This document shows positions 33,478 to 42,439 of a stretch of 64,000 nucleotides of DNA, piece by piece. A program made the translations under genes and the position numbers. Origin of the DNA: Nocardiopsis dassonvillei_B. GTDB taxonomy: Bacteria; Actinomycetota; Actinomycetes; Streptosporangiales; Streptosporangiaceae. The DNA lies in contig NZ_OZ186815.1 in assembly GCF_964273065.1 (NCBI RefSeq), forward strand, positions 6,386,001-6,450,000, written 5' to 3'. Every line of letters starts with the position of its first letter. Positions within the stretch are counted from its first letter, which is position 1. Below the pieces are notes generated by a model. That model saw nothing but the letters and a program-made list of their open reading frames with translations. It made no database searches and was not told the origin of the DNA.

Positions 33478-34233
33478 ATGACCGAAGCAGAGAAGACCGA
33501 CTTCCGGACCCTGCGGGTGGAGTGGCGCGAGGACCGGGTCGTGGTGGAGCTGCACCGGCCCGAGGCCCGCAACGCCATCAACGGCGCGATGATCGCCGAA
33601 CTCCACGAGGTGTGCGCCCGCGTGGAGGCCGAGCCCCGCCCGCTGCTGCTCACCGGGCACGGCACCGTGTTCGCGGGCGGCGCCGACATCTCCGAGCTGC
33701 GCGAGCGCGGCCGCGAGGAGGCGCTGGCCGGGATCAACAGCCGCCTGTTCGAGCGCCTGCACCGCCTCCAGGTCCCCACCGTGGCGGCCGTGGACGGATG
33801 GGCGCTGGGCGGCGGCGCCGAACTCTCCTACGCCTGCGACATCCGCATCGCCACCCCCGACGCCGTGTTCGCCCAGCCCGAGCCGGGCCTGGGCATCATC
33901 GCCGGGGCGGGCGCCTGCTGGCGGCTCAGGGAGCTGGTGGGCGCGTCGGTGGCCAAGCAGGTGCTGCTGGGCGGCTACCGCCTGGACGCCGAGGCGGCGC
34001 TGCGGCACGGCCTGGTCGCCGAGATCGTCCCCGCCGGGGAGCTGCGCGAGCGCGCCCACGCCGTCATCGACCGCATGGCCGCCTCCTCGGCCCTGGCCCT
34101 GCGCATGACCAAGCTGGTGCTGGACGCCGACGGCCCCCATCCGCTGGCCGACGACCTGACCCAGGCGGTGTTGTTCGAGACCGCCGACAAGCACGACCGG
34201 ATGACCCGGTTCCTGGAGAGGAAGAAGCGTTGA
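33478..34233 (+). CDS. paaF: Enoyl-CoA hydratase (PaaF-like)
   Basis: 251 residues, crotonase fold. VVVELHRPEARNAINGAMI opens the fold, FAGGADISELRERG gives the oxyanion-hole region and GWALGGGAELSYACDIRIA is the second; PEPGLGIIAGAGACWRLREL is the catalytic helix stretch, with the Glu where hydratases have it. PaaF hydrates 2,3-dehydroadipyl-CoA in phenylacetate breakdown. The assignment to PaaF rather than PaaG is by gene order and resemblance. The start follows GAGGGGACACGGC, and its stop overlaps the next TTG start. Confidence 0.78.
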   Translation: MTEAEKTDFRTLRVEWREDRVVVELHRPEARNAINGAMIAELHEVCARVEAEPRPLLLTGHGTVFAGGADISELRERGREEALAGINSRLFERLHRLQVPTVAAVDGWALGGGAELSYACDIRIATPDAVFAQPEPGLGIIAGAGACWRLRELVGASVAKQVLLGGYRLDAEAALRHGLVAEIVPAGELRERAHAVIDRMAASSALALRMTKLVLDADGPHPLADDLTQAVLFETADKHDRMTRFLERKKR

Positions 34234-35111
34234 CCTCCGGAAACACCACCCCTGCCGTCCCCGCCCGGGTCGCCGTCATCGGCGGCGGCACCATGGGTGC
34301 CGGGATCGTCCAGCAGTTCCTCACCGCGGGTGCCGGGGTGACCCTGGTCGAGGCGACGGCAGAGGCCGCCGAGGCGGGCCGCGCCCGGGTCGCCTCGGGC
34401 CTGGCCGCCTCCGCCGCGCGCGGAAAGCTCGACGGCGAACCGGAGACACACCTGGCCAGGCTGGACACCGTCACCGACGCCGCCGACATCCCCGCGGGGA
34501 CCGGCCTGGTGGTCGAGGCCGTGCCGGAGAAGCCCGAACTGAAGATCGCCGTCCTCACCGCGGCCGAGGCCGCCGTGGGGGAGGAGGCCGTGCTGGCCTC
34601 CAACACCAGCTCCCTGTCGGTCACCGAGCTGGCCGCCGCCCTGAAGCACCCGCGCCGGTTCCTGGGCACCCACTTCTTCAACCCGGTGCCCGCCTCCAGG
34701 CTCGTGGAGATCGTCACCGCCCCCGACACCGACCCGGCCGTGGTCGAGGCGGTGCGCGGCTGGGTGGGCGCCCTGGGCAAGACCGAGATCGTCGTCCGCG
34801 ACGCCCCCGGGTTCGCCACCAGCCGCCTGGGCGTCATGCTCGGCCTGGAGGCCATCCGCATGGTCGAGGAGGAGGTCGCCTCCCCGGCCGACATCGACAC
34901 CGCCATGGAGCTGGGCTACCGCCACCCGATGGGTCCGCTCAGGCTCACCGACCTGGTCGGCCTGGACGTGCGCCTGGCCATCGCCGAGTACCTCGCCTCG
35001 GAGCTGGGCGACCGGTTCTCCCCGCCGGAGCTGCTGCGGCGTATGGTCGCGGAGGGGAAGCTCGGCAAGAAGACCGGACAGGGCTTCCACACCTGGAACA
35101 AGGGAGAGTAG
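34230..35111 (+). CDS. paaH: 3-hydroxyacyl-CoA dehydrogenase (PaaH-like)
   Basis: 293 residues. AVIGGGTMGAGIVQQFLTAG is the Rossmann NAD site. SNTSSLSVTELA, THFFNPVPASRLVEIV (catalytic His) and DAPGFATSRLG are family motifs, followed by the C-terminal helical domain ending GKKTGQGFHTW. It oxidises 3-hydroxyadipyl-CoA. The TTG at 34230 overlaps the preceding stop (TTGA), with GAGAGGAAG upstream. Confidence 0.85.
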   Translation: MTSGNTTPAVPARVAVIGGGTMGAGIVQQFLTAGAGVTLVEATAEAAEAGRARVASGLAASAARGKLDGEPETHLARLDTVTDAADIPAGTGLVVEAVPEKPELKIAVLTAAEAAVGEEAVLASNTSSLSVTELAAALKHPRRFLGTHFFNPVPASRLVEIVTAPDTDPAVVEAVRGWVGALGKTEIVVRDAPGFATSRLGVMLGLEAIRMVEEEVASPADIDTAMELGYRHPMGPLRLTDLVGLDVRLAIAEYLASELGDRFSPPELLRRMVAEGKLGKKTGQGFHTWNKGE

Positions 35112-35115
35112 GGCG

Positions 35116-35907
35116 TTGAGCGAACAGAGGGCGGCGGAGTTCTCCGAGTCCGACGGACTGGCCGTGGTGCGGCTGAACCGTCCCGCGCTGACCCGGGAGG
35201 TGAAGAAGGAGCTGCTGGCGGCGCTGCGCGAGGCCGCGGCCTCCAGCACCGCCCGCGCGGTGCTGCTGCTGGGGTCGGACAAGGCGTTCTGCGTGGGCCA
35301 GGACCTGACCGAGCACGCGCGCACCCTCCAGGAGGGCGGCGGTGACGGGGCCCTGAACACGGTGCGCGAGCACTACAACCCGATCGTGCTGGCCCTGGAA
35401 TCGATCCAGGTGCCCGTGGTGGTCGGCATCGGCGGAGCCTGCGTGGGCGCCGGGATGGGCTTCGCCCTGGCCGGGGACCTGCGGGTCGCGGCCCGCAAGG
35501 CCAAGTTCGGCACCGCGTTCACCGGCATCGGCCTGGCCTCCGACTCCGGGCTCGCCTCCCGGCTGGTCGCCTCGCTGGGGCAGGCCCGCGCCATGGAGCT
35601 CATGCTGCTGGGCACCCTGTTCGGGGCGGACAGGGCGCTGGAGCTGGGCCTGGTCACCGAGGTCGTCGACGACGACGCCTGGGAGAAGCGCGCCCGCGAG
35701 CTGGCCGCGATGCTGGCGAGCGGCCCGACCGCCGCCTTCGTCGCCGCCAAGCGCGAGGTGCGCTCGGCCGCCGAGGGCGGGCGCCCGCTGGCCGAGCTGC
35801 TGGAGGAGGAGGCCGACCTCCAGCAGCAGCTCGGGGCGACCGCCGACCACGCCGGGGCCGTCGACGCGTTCGTGAACAAGCGCACGCCCACCTTCACCGG
35901 CCGCTGA
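35116..35907 (+). CDS. paaG: Enoyl-CoA hydratase/isomerase (PaaG-like)
   Basis: 263 residues, crotonase fold. FCVGQDLTEHARTLQ is the PaaG-type oxyanion loop (an Asp in GQDL replaces a hydratase Glu), and GGACVGAGMGFALAGDLRVAA with IGLASDSGLASRLVASLG follow. PaaG isomerises the ring epoxide to the oxepin and shifts a double bond later. The TTG at 35116 follows AGGGAGAG. It is the last gene of the first block, followed by a strong hairpin. Confidence 0.82.
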   Translation: MSEQRAAEFSESDGLAVVRLNRPALTREVKKELLAALREAAASSTARAVLLLGSDKAFCVGQDLTEHARTLQEGGGDGALNTVREHYNPIVLALESIQVPVVVGIGGACVGAGMGFALAGDLRVAARKAKFGTAFTGIGLASDSGLASRLVASLGQARAMELMLLGTLFGADRALELGLVTEVVDDDAWEKRARELAAMLASGPTAAFVAAKREVRSAAEGGRPLAELLEEEADLQQQLGATADHAGAVDAFVNKRTPTFTGR

Positions 35908-35912
35908 CCCCG

Positions 35913-35941
35913 GTCGGCCGGCGGCCCCGCCGCCGGCCGAC
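35913..35941 (+). terminator. Hairpin ending the first paa block
   Basis: Bases 35913-35925 pair perfectly with 35929-35941 (13 bp, tiny loop). A second 8-bp hairpin is at 35950-35968. They separate the thiolase block from paaA. Confidence 0.7.
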
Positions 35942-36085
35942 GGGCCCCTGGCCGGACGTCGTCCGGCCGCCACCGGCCCCCGGCGCGTCCGCCCGCACCC
36001 GTGGCGGATCCGGCCGCGTCCCAGGTGGACCGCCCCCATCCGCCCGCCCGGACTTGACCGGCGCGGGCGGATGCGTGGATACTAA

Positions 36086-36112
36086 TTACTGACCGAACGT
36101 TCGGTTATGAAT
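36086..36112 (+). promoter_or_regulatory. PaaR-type palindromic operator 2
   Basis: TTACTG, then ACCGAACGTTCGGT (36092-36105), then TTA: the same 22 bases as at 32104. The site ends about 12 bases before the paaA start codon, in position to block transcription of paaABCDE. Confidence 0.78.
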
Positions 36113-36124
36113 GGGGACTGATCA

Positions 36125-37117
36125 ATGACCGTGACGCAGGAGGCGCCCCCCGGTGCCGACGACGCGCACCAGGCCGACTTCGACGCGAAGATCGCCGCCG
36201 ACCAGCGCATCGAGCCGCGCGACTGGATGCCCGACGCCTACCGCAGGACGCTCGTGCGCCAGGTCTCCCAGCACGCCCACTCGGAGATCATCGGCATGCA
36301 GCCCGAGGGCGACTGGATCGCCTCGGCGCCCAGCCTGCGCCGCAAGGCCATCCTCCTGGCCAAGGTCCAGGACGAGGCGGGCCACGGCCTGTACCTGTAC
36401 GCCGCCGCCGAGACCCTCGGCGTCGACCGCGCCGACCTCACCACGCGCCTCATCGAGGGCCGGCAGAAGTACTCCTCGATCTTCAACTACCCCTCGACGA
36501 CCTTCGCCGACGTCGGCGTCATCGGGTGGCTGGTGGACGGCGCCGCCATCTGCAACCAGGTGCCCCTGTGCCGCAGCTCCTTCGGCCCCTACGCGCGCGC
36601 CATGGTGCGCATCTGCAAGGAGGAGTCCTTCCACCAGCGGCAGGGCTACGAGCTGCTCATGCGCATGATGGAGGGCACCGAGGGCCAGCGCAGGATGGTC
36701 CAGGACGCCGTCGACCGCTGGTGGTGGCCGTCCCTGATGATGTTCGGCCCGCCCGACGCCGACTCGCCGAACACCGCCCAGTCCATGGCCTGGCGGATCA
36801 AGCGCGACACCAACGACGACCTGCGCCAGAAGTTCGTCGACATGACCGTCCCCCAGGCGGAGAAGCTCGGCGTCACCCTCCCCGACCCCGAGCTCGCCTG
36901 GAACGCCGAGCGCGGCCACTACGACTTCGGCGAGCCCGACTGGGTCGAGTTCAAGCAGGTCGTCTCCGGCGCCGGCCCCAAGAACGCCGAGCGCATCGCC
37001 CGCCGCCGGGCCGCCCACGAGAAGGGCGCCTGGGTCCGCGAGGCCGCCACCGCCTACGCCGCCAAGCAGGCCGCCAGGGCCCGGAACACCGAGAACCTCC
37101 AGGAGGCCACGGCATGA
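36125..37117 (+). CDS. paaA: Phenylacetyl-CoA 1,2-epoxidase subunit A
   Basis: 330 residues, catalytic di-iron subunit. The iron-binding motifs are VQDEAGH (Glu84, His87) and CKEESFHQ (Glu166/167, His170), preceded by SEIIGMQPEGDWI and followed by WWWPSLMMFGPPD. It epoxidises the ring of phenylacetyl-CoA with O2 and NADPH. Its stop overlaps paaB by ATGA, and the operator at 36086 lies just upstream. Confidence 0.97.
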   Translation: MTVTQEAPPGADDAHQADFDAKIAADQRIEPRDWMPDAYRRTLVRQVSQHAHSEIIGMQPEGDWIASAPSLRRKAILLAKVQDEAGHGLYLYAAAETLGVDRADLTTRLIEGRQKYSSIFNYPSTTFADVGVIGWLVDGAAICNQVPLCRSSFGPYARAMVRICKEESFHQRQGYELLMRMMEGTEGQRRMVQDAVDRWWWPSLMMFGPPDADSPNTAQSMAWRIKRDTNDDLRQKFVDMTVPQAEKLGVTLPDPELAWNAERGHYDFGEPDWVEFKQVVSGAGPKNAERIARRRAAHEKGAWVREAATAYAAKQAARARNTENLQEATA

Positions 37118-37491
37118 GCAACGACACCACGACCCCTGCCGGCTCCGGCGCCGCCCGCCCGTCGCCCACCACCACCCTCAACGGACGCCCGGAGGGCGGC
37201 AGCGCCGCCCGCCCGGAGTGGCCGCTGTACGAGGTCTTCGTCCGCGGCAAGCGCGGCCTCAACCACGTCCACGTGGGCTCGCTGCACGCGCCCGACGACA
37301 CCATGGCGCTGCACAACGCCCGCAACCTCTACACCCGCCGCAACGAGGGCGTCAGCATCTGGGTGGTCCGCGCCGAGAACATCACCGCGTCCAGCCCCGA
37401 CGAGAAGGACCCCTTCTTCGCGCCCAGCGGAGACAAGGTCTACCGCCACCCGACCTTCTACCCCATCCCCGAGGACGTCCCGCACATCTAG
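37114..37491 (+). CDS. paaB: Phenylacetyl-CoA epoxidase subunit B
   Basis: 125 residues. WPLYEVFVRGKRGLNHVHVG, MALHNARNLYTRRNEGVSIW and DKVYRHPTFYPIPEDVPHI match PaaB, a small beta-rich subunit that bridges the PaaA/PaaC assembly. The first ~35 residues are a Ser/Thr/Pro-rich extension not seen in E. coli PaaB. The start overlaps paaA and a GGAGG lies 8 bases before it. Confidence 0.95.
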   Translation: MSNDTTTPAGSGAARPSPTTTLNGRPEGGSAARPEWPLYEVFVRGKRGLNHVHVGSLHAPDDTMALHNARNLYTRRNEGVSIWVVRAENITASSPDEKDPFFAPSGDKVYRHPTFYPIPEDVPHI

Positions 37492-37531
37492 GCGGCGACC
37501 CGGGACGACGAGGCTTCGAGGAACAGAACAC

Positions 37532-38410
37532 ATGAGTGGCGACAACATTTTCACCGGCCTGGTGGAAGAGCACCAGGGCGACGCCCGCTGGGCCTTCGGC
37601 ACCGGCTTCACCGACGCGCTCGCTGGCGTCGACACCACCCTGCCCGACGGGGTGGACGGCGCCGACCTGGCCCTGTACTGCCAGATGCTCGGCGACGACG
37701 CCCTGGTCCAGGCCCAGCGGCTGGTCCACTGGGTGACCGACGCGCCCGAGCTGGAGGAGGAGGTGGCGCTGGCCAACATCGCCCTGGACCTCCTGGGCCA
37801 GGCCCGCCTGCTGCTGGCCCGCGCCGGCCAGGCCGACGGCACCGGACGCGACGAGGACGCCTTCGCCTACCGGCGCGGCCCGCGCGAGTTCCGCAACGTG
37901 CACCTGGCCGAGGCGCCCCGCGGCGACTTCGCCCGCGCCGTCGTCACCCTGCTGGTGCTCTCCAGCCACCGGCTGGCCCTGTTCACCCGGCTGGCCGACA
38001 GCGCCGACCCGGTGGTCGCCGCCATCGCCGCCAAGGGGGTCAACGAGCTGGCCTACCACCGCGAGTACGCGGTCTCGTGGGCGCTGCGCCTGGGCGACGG
38101 CACCGACTACTCGCACGAGCGCATGGCGCAGGCCGTCGCCGACGTGTGGCCGCTCACCGGCGAGCTGTTCGCCGCACACCCCGTGGAGACCCGCCTCGCG
38201 GCCCTGAACGCGGCCGTGGACCCCGCCACCGTCCGCGACGAGGTCCACGCCGTCCTGACCGCGGTCCTGACCGAGGCCACCCTGCCCGCACCCGGCCCCT
38301 TCCCCGAGGCCGAGGCGGCCGGACGCGAGGGACGGCACACCCCCGAACTCGCCGCCCTGCTGGACGAGCTCCAGCGGGTGGCCCGGGAGCACCCGGAGGC
38401 GACGTGGTGA
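37532..38410 (+). CDS. paaC: Phenylacetyl-CoA epoxidase subunit C
   Basis: 292 residues. LVHWVTDAPELEEEVALANI, ALDLLGQARLLL, FRNVHLAE and ELAYHREYAVSWALRLGDGT are PaaC blocks. It is a ferritin-fold structural partner of PaaA without the full iron ligand set. It begins 41 bases after paaB and overlaps paaD by GTGA. Confidence 0.95.
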   Translation: MSGDNIFTGLVEEHQGDARWAFGTGFTDALAGVDTTLPDGVDGADLALYCQMLGDDALVQAQRLVHWVTDAPELEEEVALANIALDLLGQARLLLARAGQADGTGRDEDAFAYRRGPREFRNVHLAEAPRGDFARAVVTLLVLSSHRLALFTRLADSADPVVAAIAAKGVNELAYHREYAVSWALRLGDGTDYSHERMAQAVADVWPLTGELFAAHPVETRLAALNAAVDPATVRDEVHAVLTAVLTEATLPAPGPFPEAEAAGREGRHTPELAALLDELQRVAREHPEATW

Positions 38411-38925
38411 CCGCGGCACCGGTCCGGGACACCGAGCGCGCCCGCGCCGCGGCCGCCGCCGTCACCGACCCCGAACTGCCCATGCTGACCCTCGCCGACC
38501 TGGGCATCCTGCGCCGGGTGGAGATCGACGGGGCGGGCACCGTGCAGGTGTGGATCACCCCCACCTACTCCGGCTGCCCCGCCCTGGCCGAGATGCGGGT
38601 GGACGTGGACCGGGCGGTGCGCGCCGCCGGGTTCGACGCCGTGGAGGTGCGCACCGAGCTGTCCCCGGCCTGGACCACCGACTGGATCACCGACGAGGGG
38701 CGGCGCAAGCTCGCCGAGCACGGCATCTCCCCGCCGGGGGCGGCCCCCCGGCGGGCCGCCGGGCCCGTACCGCTGACCCTGCTGCCCACCCGGACCGCGC
38801 CGCGCTGCCCGCTGTGCGGGGCGGCCGACACCGAGGAGCTGTCCCGGTTCGGGGCGACCTCCTGCAAGTCCCTGCACCGCTGCCGGTCCTGCCTCGAACC
38901 GTTCGAGCACGTCAAGGAGATCTGA
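38407..38925 (+). CDS. paaD: Phenylacetyl-CoA epoxidase assembly protein D
   Basis: 172 residues. VTDPELPMLTLADLGILRRV and ITPTYSGCPALAEM form the MIP18/DUF59 domain with its conserved Cys. The C-terminus CPLCGAADTEELSRFGATSC with CRSCLEPFEHV is the zinc-binding tail seen in PaaD. It probably helps metal-centre maturation of the epoxidase. The GTG at 38407 overlaps the paaC stop. Confidence 0.93.
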   Translation: MTAAPVRDTERARAAAAAVTDPELPMLTLADLGILRRVEIDGAGTVQVWITPTYSGCPALAEMRVDVDRAVRAAGFDAVEVRTELSPAWTTDWITDEGRRKLAEHGISPPGAAPRRAAGPVPLTLLPTRTAPRCPLCGAADTEELSRFGATSCKSLHRCRSCLEPFEHVKEI

Positions 38926-38927
38926 CC

Positions 38928-40028
38928 GTGACCACACCCGTCACCGACGCCCCCGCGGCACCGCGCCGCGGGTCGGTGTTCCACCGGCTGCGCGTGGCCG
39001 CCGTCGAGAAGCTGTGCGACGACGCCGTCGCGGTCACCTTCGACGTGCCCGACCACCTGGCCGGGGAGTTCGCGTTCGCCCCCGGGCAGTCCCTGACCCT
39101 GCGCCGGCGGGTCGACGGGACCGAGGAGCGGCGCAGCTACTCCATCTGCTCCCCGGCGGGCGAGGCGCCGCGGGTGGGTGTGCGCCTGGTCGCGGACGGC
39201 CTGTTCTCCACCTGGCTGGTGGAGGAGGTGCGCCCGGGCGACGAGGTCGAGGTGGGCGCGCCCACCGGCCGGTTCTGCCCGGACCTGTCCACCGCGGCCC
39301 GGCACGTGATGGTCGCCGCCGGGTCGGGCATCACCCCGATGCTGTCGATGGCCGCGTCGCTGCTGCGCCGCACCGACTCCCACGTCACCCTGCTCTACGG
39401 CAACCGGCGAAGCGACACGGTGATGTTCGCCGACGAGCTGGCCGACCTCAAGGACGCGTTCGGGCACCGCTTCGAGCTGGTGCACGTGCTGTCCCGCGAG
39501 CCGCGCGAGGCCGAGCTGTTCACCGGCCGCCTGGACGGCGCCAAGCTGGAGGCCCTGCTGGACACCATCGTCGCGGCCGACGCCGTCGACCACTGGTGGC
39601 TGTGCGGGCCCTTCGGGATGGTCACCGACGCCCGCCGGGTGCTGGGCGAGCGCGGGGTGCCCGCCGAGCGGGTCCACCAGGAGCTGTTCTTCGTCGAGGG
39701 CGCCGAGCCGCCGCCCCAGGCCCGCCACGAGGACCCGGAGGTGGAGGGCCCGGCCAGCGAGGTCACCGTGGTCCTGGACGGGCGCACCACCACGCTGACA
39801 CTGCCGCGCGGGGTGCCGGTGCTGGACTCCGCCCAGCGGTACCGGCCCGACCTGCCCTTCGCCTGCAAGGGCGGGGTGTGCGGCACGTGCCGGGTCAAGG
39901 TGTGCGACGGCGAGGTGCGCATGCTGCGCAACTACGCCCTGGACGAGGCCGAGGTGGCGGCCGGGTACGCGCTGTCCTGCCAGGCGCTGCCCGAGACCGA
40001 CACCGTGACCGTGGACTTCGACTCGTGA
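38928..40028 (+). CDS. paaE: Phenylacetyl-CoA epoxidase reductase subunit E
   Basis: 366 residues. FAPGQSLTLRR and RRSYSICS form the FAD site, MVAAGSGITPMLSM and WLCGPFGMV the NADP site, and the last ~95 residues are a plant-type ferredoxin with CKGGVCGTCRVKVC and a distal Cys in LSCQ. It shuttles electrons from NADPH to PaaA. AAGGAGA lies 7 bases before the GTG at 38928. Confidence 0.95.
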   Translation: MTTPVTDAPAAPRRGSVFHRLRVAAVEKLCDDAVAVTFDVPDHLAGEFAFAPGQSLTLRRRVDGTEERRSYSICSPAGEAPRVGVRLVADGLFSTWLVEEVRPGDEVEVGAPTGRFCPDLSTAARHVMVAAGSGITPMLSMAASLLRRTDSHVTLLYGNRRSDTVMFADELADLKDAFGHRFELVHVLSREPREAELFTGRLDGAKLEALLDTIVAADAVDHWWLCGPFGMVTDARRVLGERGVPAERVHQELFFVEGAEPPPQARHEDPEVEGPASEVTVVLDGRTTTLTLPRGVPVLDSAQRYRPDLPFACKGGVCGTCRVKVCDGEVRMLRNYALDEAEVAAGYALSCQALPETDTVTVDFDS

Positions 40029-40042
40029 GCGGGGAGGGAGCG

Positions 40043-40444
40043 GTGCGCAACGAGGCCGCCTGGGCGATGTTCGAGGCCGACCGGGCCTCCAAGAACCTGG
40101 GGATGCGCCTGGTGCGCGCCGACCACGGCACCGCGGTGGTGGAGATGACCGTGGGGCCCCTCATGGTCAACGGGCACGGGATCGCCCACGGCGGGTTCGT
40201 GTTCACGCTCGCCGACACGGCGTTCGCGTGCGCCTGCAACGTGGACGGGCGCGGGGTGACCGTGGCCTCGGGCGCCGACGTCACGTTCGTGGCCCCGGCC
40301 CACGAGGGCGACCTGCTGGTGGCGACCGCCCAGGAGCGGACGGTGTTCGGGCGCAGCGGCGTCTACGACGTCACCGTGCGCCGCGGCGGGGAGGTCGTGG
40401 CCGAGTTCCGCGGCCGCAGCCGCACCCTGCCCGCCCGCACCTGA
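40043..40444 (+). CDS. paaI: PaaI-like hotdog thioesterase
   Basis: 133 residues. VNGHGIAHGGFVFTLADTAFA carries the HGG and the catalytic Asp of the hotdog fold, with NVDGRGVTVASGADVTFVAP after it. PaaI frees CoA from stalled ring-hydroxylated phenylacetyl-CoA. The GTG at 40043 has GGAGG 5 bases upstream; an overlapping GTG at 40025 is possible. It is the last gene before a 17-bp hairpin terminator. Confidence 0.88.
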   Translation: MRNEAAWAMFEADRASKNLGMRLVRADHGTAVVEMTVGPLMVNGHGIAHGGFVFTLADTAFACACNVDGRGVTVASGADVTFVAPAHEGDLLVATAQERTVFGRSGVYDVTVRRGGEVVAEFRGRSRTLPART

Positions 40445-40463
40445 CGGCCGCCTCGCACGCACA

Positions 40464-40500
40464 CCGGGGCCGCCCGGGGGACACCCCCGGGCGGCCCCGG
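40464..40500 (+). terminator. Terminator of the paaA-paaI operon, 17-bp stem
   Basis: Bases 40464-40480 pair perfectly with 40484-40500 around an ACA loop, 20 bases after the paaI stop. Confidence 0.8.
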
Positions 40501-40623
40501 CGTATGGCCCCTGCAGGGTCCGCCGGTCCCTGATTCGGAGGCCGGACCCCGTCGCGGCGGGACGGAGCCGCGCACGGCCTTGGCGAACGGCCTCGGTGCA
40601 CGGCTCCGTCCGGTACGGCGGCC

Positions 40624-42282
40624 TCAGCGTTCGACGACGTGGCGCTCGTTGGGAACGCAGTGGGTCATGGTCAGACCGGAGACGTCGCGGGGGCCGTTGG
40701 CACCGAGGTTGGCCAGGCGCCGCCGGTCCTCCTCGGTGAGGCTCTGGCTCTGCAGCGGCTCCAGGTGGGCCACGTCCTCGGGGCCGATGCCCAGGCCCTT
40801 GCCCACGCGCAGTCCCAGGTCGTCCTCCACCAGCAGGAAGTGCCACACCATGCGCTCCTGGATGGGCCGGTCGCACTGGGAGAGCAGCGTCGTGAAGTTG
40901 TGCACGAGGTCGTCGCGCTCCCACTGCTCCATCAGCAGGTAGCGCTGCCCGGCCTGCTGGTAGTCGTTGGTGCGCGCGATGCGCTTGCGGGTGAGCCTGC
41001 CCCGGATCTCCGGACCCTGCTCGTCGTGCGTCGGGTACCGCCCCTCGCGCAGGCCGCCCGTGATGGAGGGCTCGTAGTTGACATGCGGGTTCTCCCCGCC
41101 CGTGTCCTGTGCGTAGGCCATCAGGCCGTCGCGCTGGTTGGTGCGCACGTTCGCGTTCCTGGCCCGGTTCACCGGCAGCTGCAGGTAGTTGGGCCCCACC
41201 CGGTAGCGCTGGGTGTCACTGTAGGAGAAGGTGCGGCCGACCAGCATCTTGTCGTCGGAGAAGTCCAGGCCGTCGACGAGCACACCGGTGCCGAAGGAGA
41301 TCTGCTCGTTCTCGGTGAAGTTGTCCGACACGTTGCGGTCGAGCACGATCCGGCCCACCGGCTTGGGCGGGAAGTCCTGCTCCGGCCAGGTCTTGGTGTC
41401 GTCCAGCGGGTCGAAGTCGAGCTCGGGGTGATCGTCGTCGCTCATCATCTGCACGAGCAGCTCCCACTCAGGGTGGTCGCCCCGGTCGATGGCCTCGTGC
41501 AGGTCCTTGGTGGCGTGCCCGGTCTCGGTCGCCTGGATGTTGGCGGCGTCGGCCTCGGTCATGCTGCGCACGCCCTGCTTGGGCATCCACGTGTACTTGA
41601 CCAGCACGGTCTCGCCCGCGTCGTTGACCCACTTGTAGGTGTTGACTCCGAACCCCTGCTGGTGCCGGTAGTCCGCCGGGATGCCGCGCGGGCTGAACAG
41701 GTTGACCAGCATGTGCATGCACTCGGGGGTCTGGGACATGAAGTCGAAGATGCGGTTGGGCTCCTGCCGGAAGGTCACCGGGTCCGGCTTGAGGGCGTGG
41801 ATGACGTCGGGGAACTTGATGGCGTCGCGGATGAAGAACACCGCGAGGTTGTTGCCCACCAGGTCCCAGTTGCCGTCCTCGGTGTAGAACTTGACCGCGA
41901 ACCCGCGCGGGTCCCGGGCGCACTCGGAGGAGTCCCGTCCGCCGATGACCGTGGAGAAGCGCAGGGCGATGTCGGTGCGCTTGCCCCTGCCCTGGAAGAG
42001 TTTGGCGCGCGTGTACCGCTCGATCGGCTCGTCGCCCCAGGTCCCGTAGGACTCGAAGTAGCCGAATGCGGTCACGCCCCGGGCGTGCACCACCCGCTCG
42101 GGGATGCGCTCCCGGTCGAAGTGGCTGATCTTCTCCAGAAACTGGTAGTTCTCCAGGGTGGCGGGCCCCCGCTCGCCGACCGTCCTCTGGTTCTGGTTGT
42201 CGTAGACGGGGTGTCCCTGGCGGTTGGTGAGCACCTCCCGGTCGTCCCCCTGCTGCGGTCCCCGGCTGGATACGTCAGTCAT
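40624..42282 (-). CDS. Catalase (heme, typical clade)
   Basis: 552 residues. FDRERIPERVVHARGVTAFG carries the distal His, NNLAVFFIRDAIKFPDVIHA the distal Asn region, and RTFSYSDTQRYRVGPNYLQL the proximal heme Tyr. There is no large C-terminal DJ-1 domain (as in HPII), so it is a medium-to-long small-subunit catalase with a C-terminal extension. It decomposes hydrogen peroxide in the cytosol. The ATG at 42282 is preceded by a G-rich box; an in-frame ATG at 42327 is less likely. Confidence 0.95.
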   Translation of the reverse strand: MTDVSSRGPQQGDDREVLTNRQGHPVYDNQNQRTVGERGPATLENYQFLEKISHFDRERIPERVVHARGVTAFGYFESYGTWGDEPIERYTRAKLFQGRGKRTDIALRFSTVIGGRDSSECARDPRGFAVKFYTEDGNWDLVGNNLAVFFIRDAIKFPDVIHALKPDPVTFRQEPNRIFDFMSQTPECMHMLVNLFSPRGIPADYRHQQGFGVNTYKWVNDAGETVLVKYTWMPKQGVRSMTEADAANIQATETGHATKDLHEAIDRGDHPEWELLVQMMSDDDHPELDFDPLDDTKTWPEQDFPPKPVGRIVLDRNVSDNFTENEQISFGTGVLVDGLDFSDDKMLVGRTFSYSDTQRYRVGPNYLQLPVNRARNANVRTNQRDGLMAYAQDTGGENPHVNYEPSITGGLREGRYPTHDEQGPEIRGRLTRKRIARTNDYQQAGQRYLLMEQWERDDLVHNFTTLLSQCDRPIQERMVWHFLLVEDDLGLRVGKGLGIGPEDVAHLEPLQSQSLTEEDRRRLANLGANGPRDVSGLTMTHCVPNERHVVER

Positions 42283-42439
42283 GCGAGCGGTCCCCCACCT
42301 CTCGTCGTGATCCGTTCCCCCGCCCACACTGCCCCGTGAGGGCCGTCCGACACACCGGAGCCACGGGAAAGCGACAGATTTTTACCGGACCGGTCCGCGG
42401 AGCGCCGTCCGGGCCCGGCGCCGGGCGGCCGGGAGGGGG

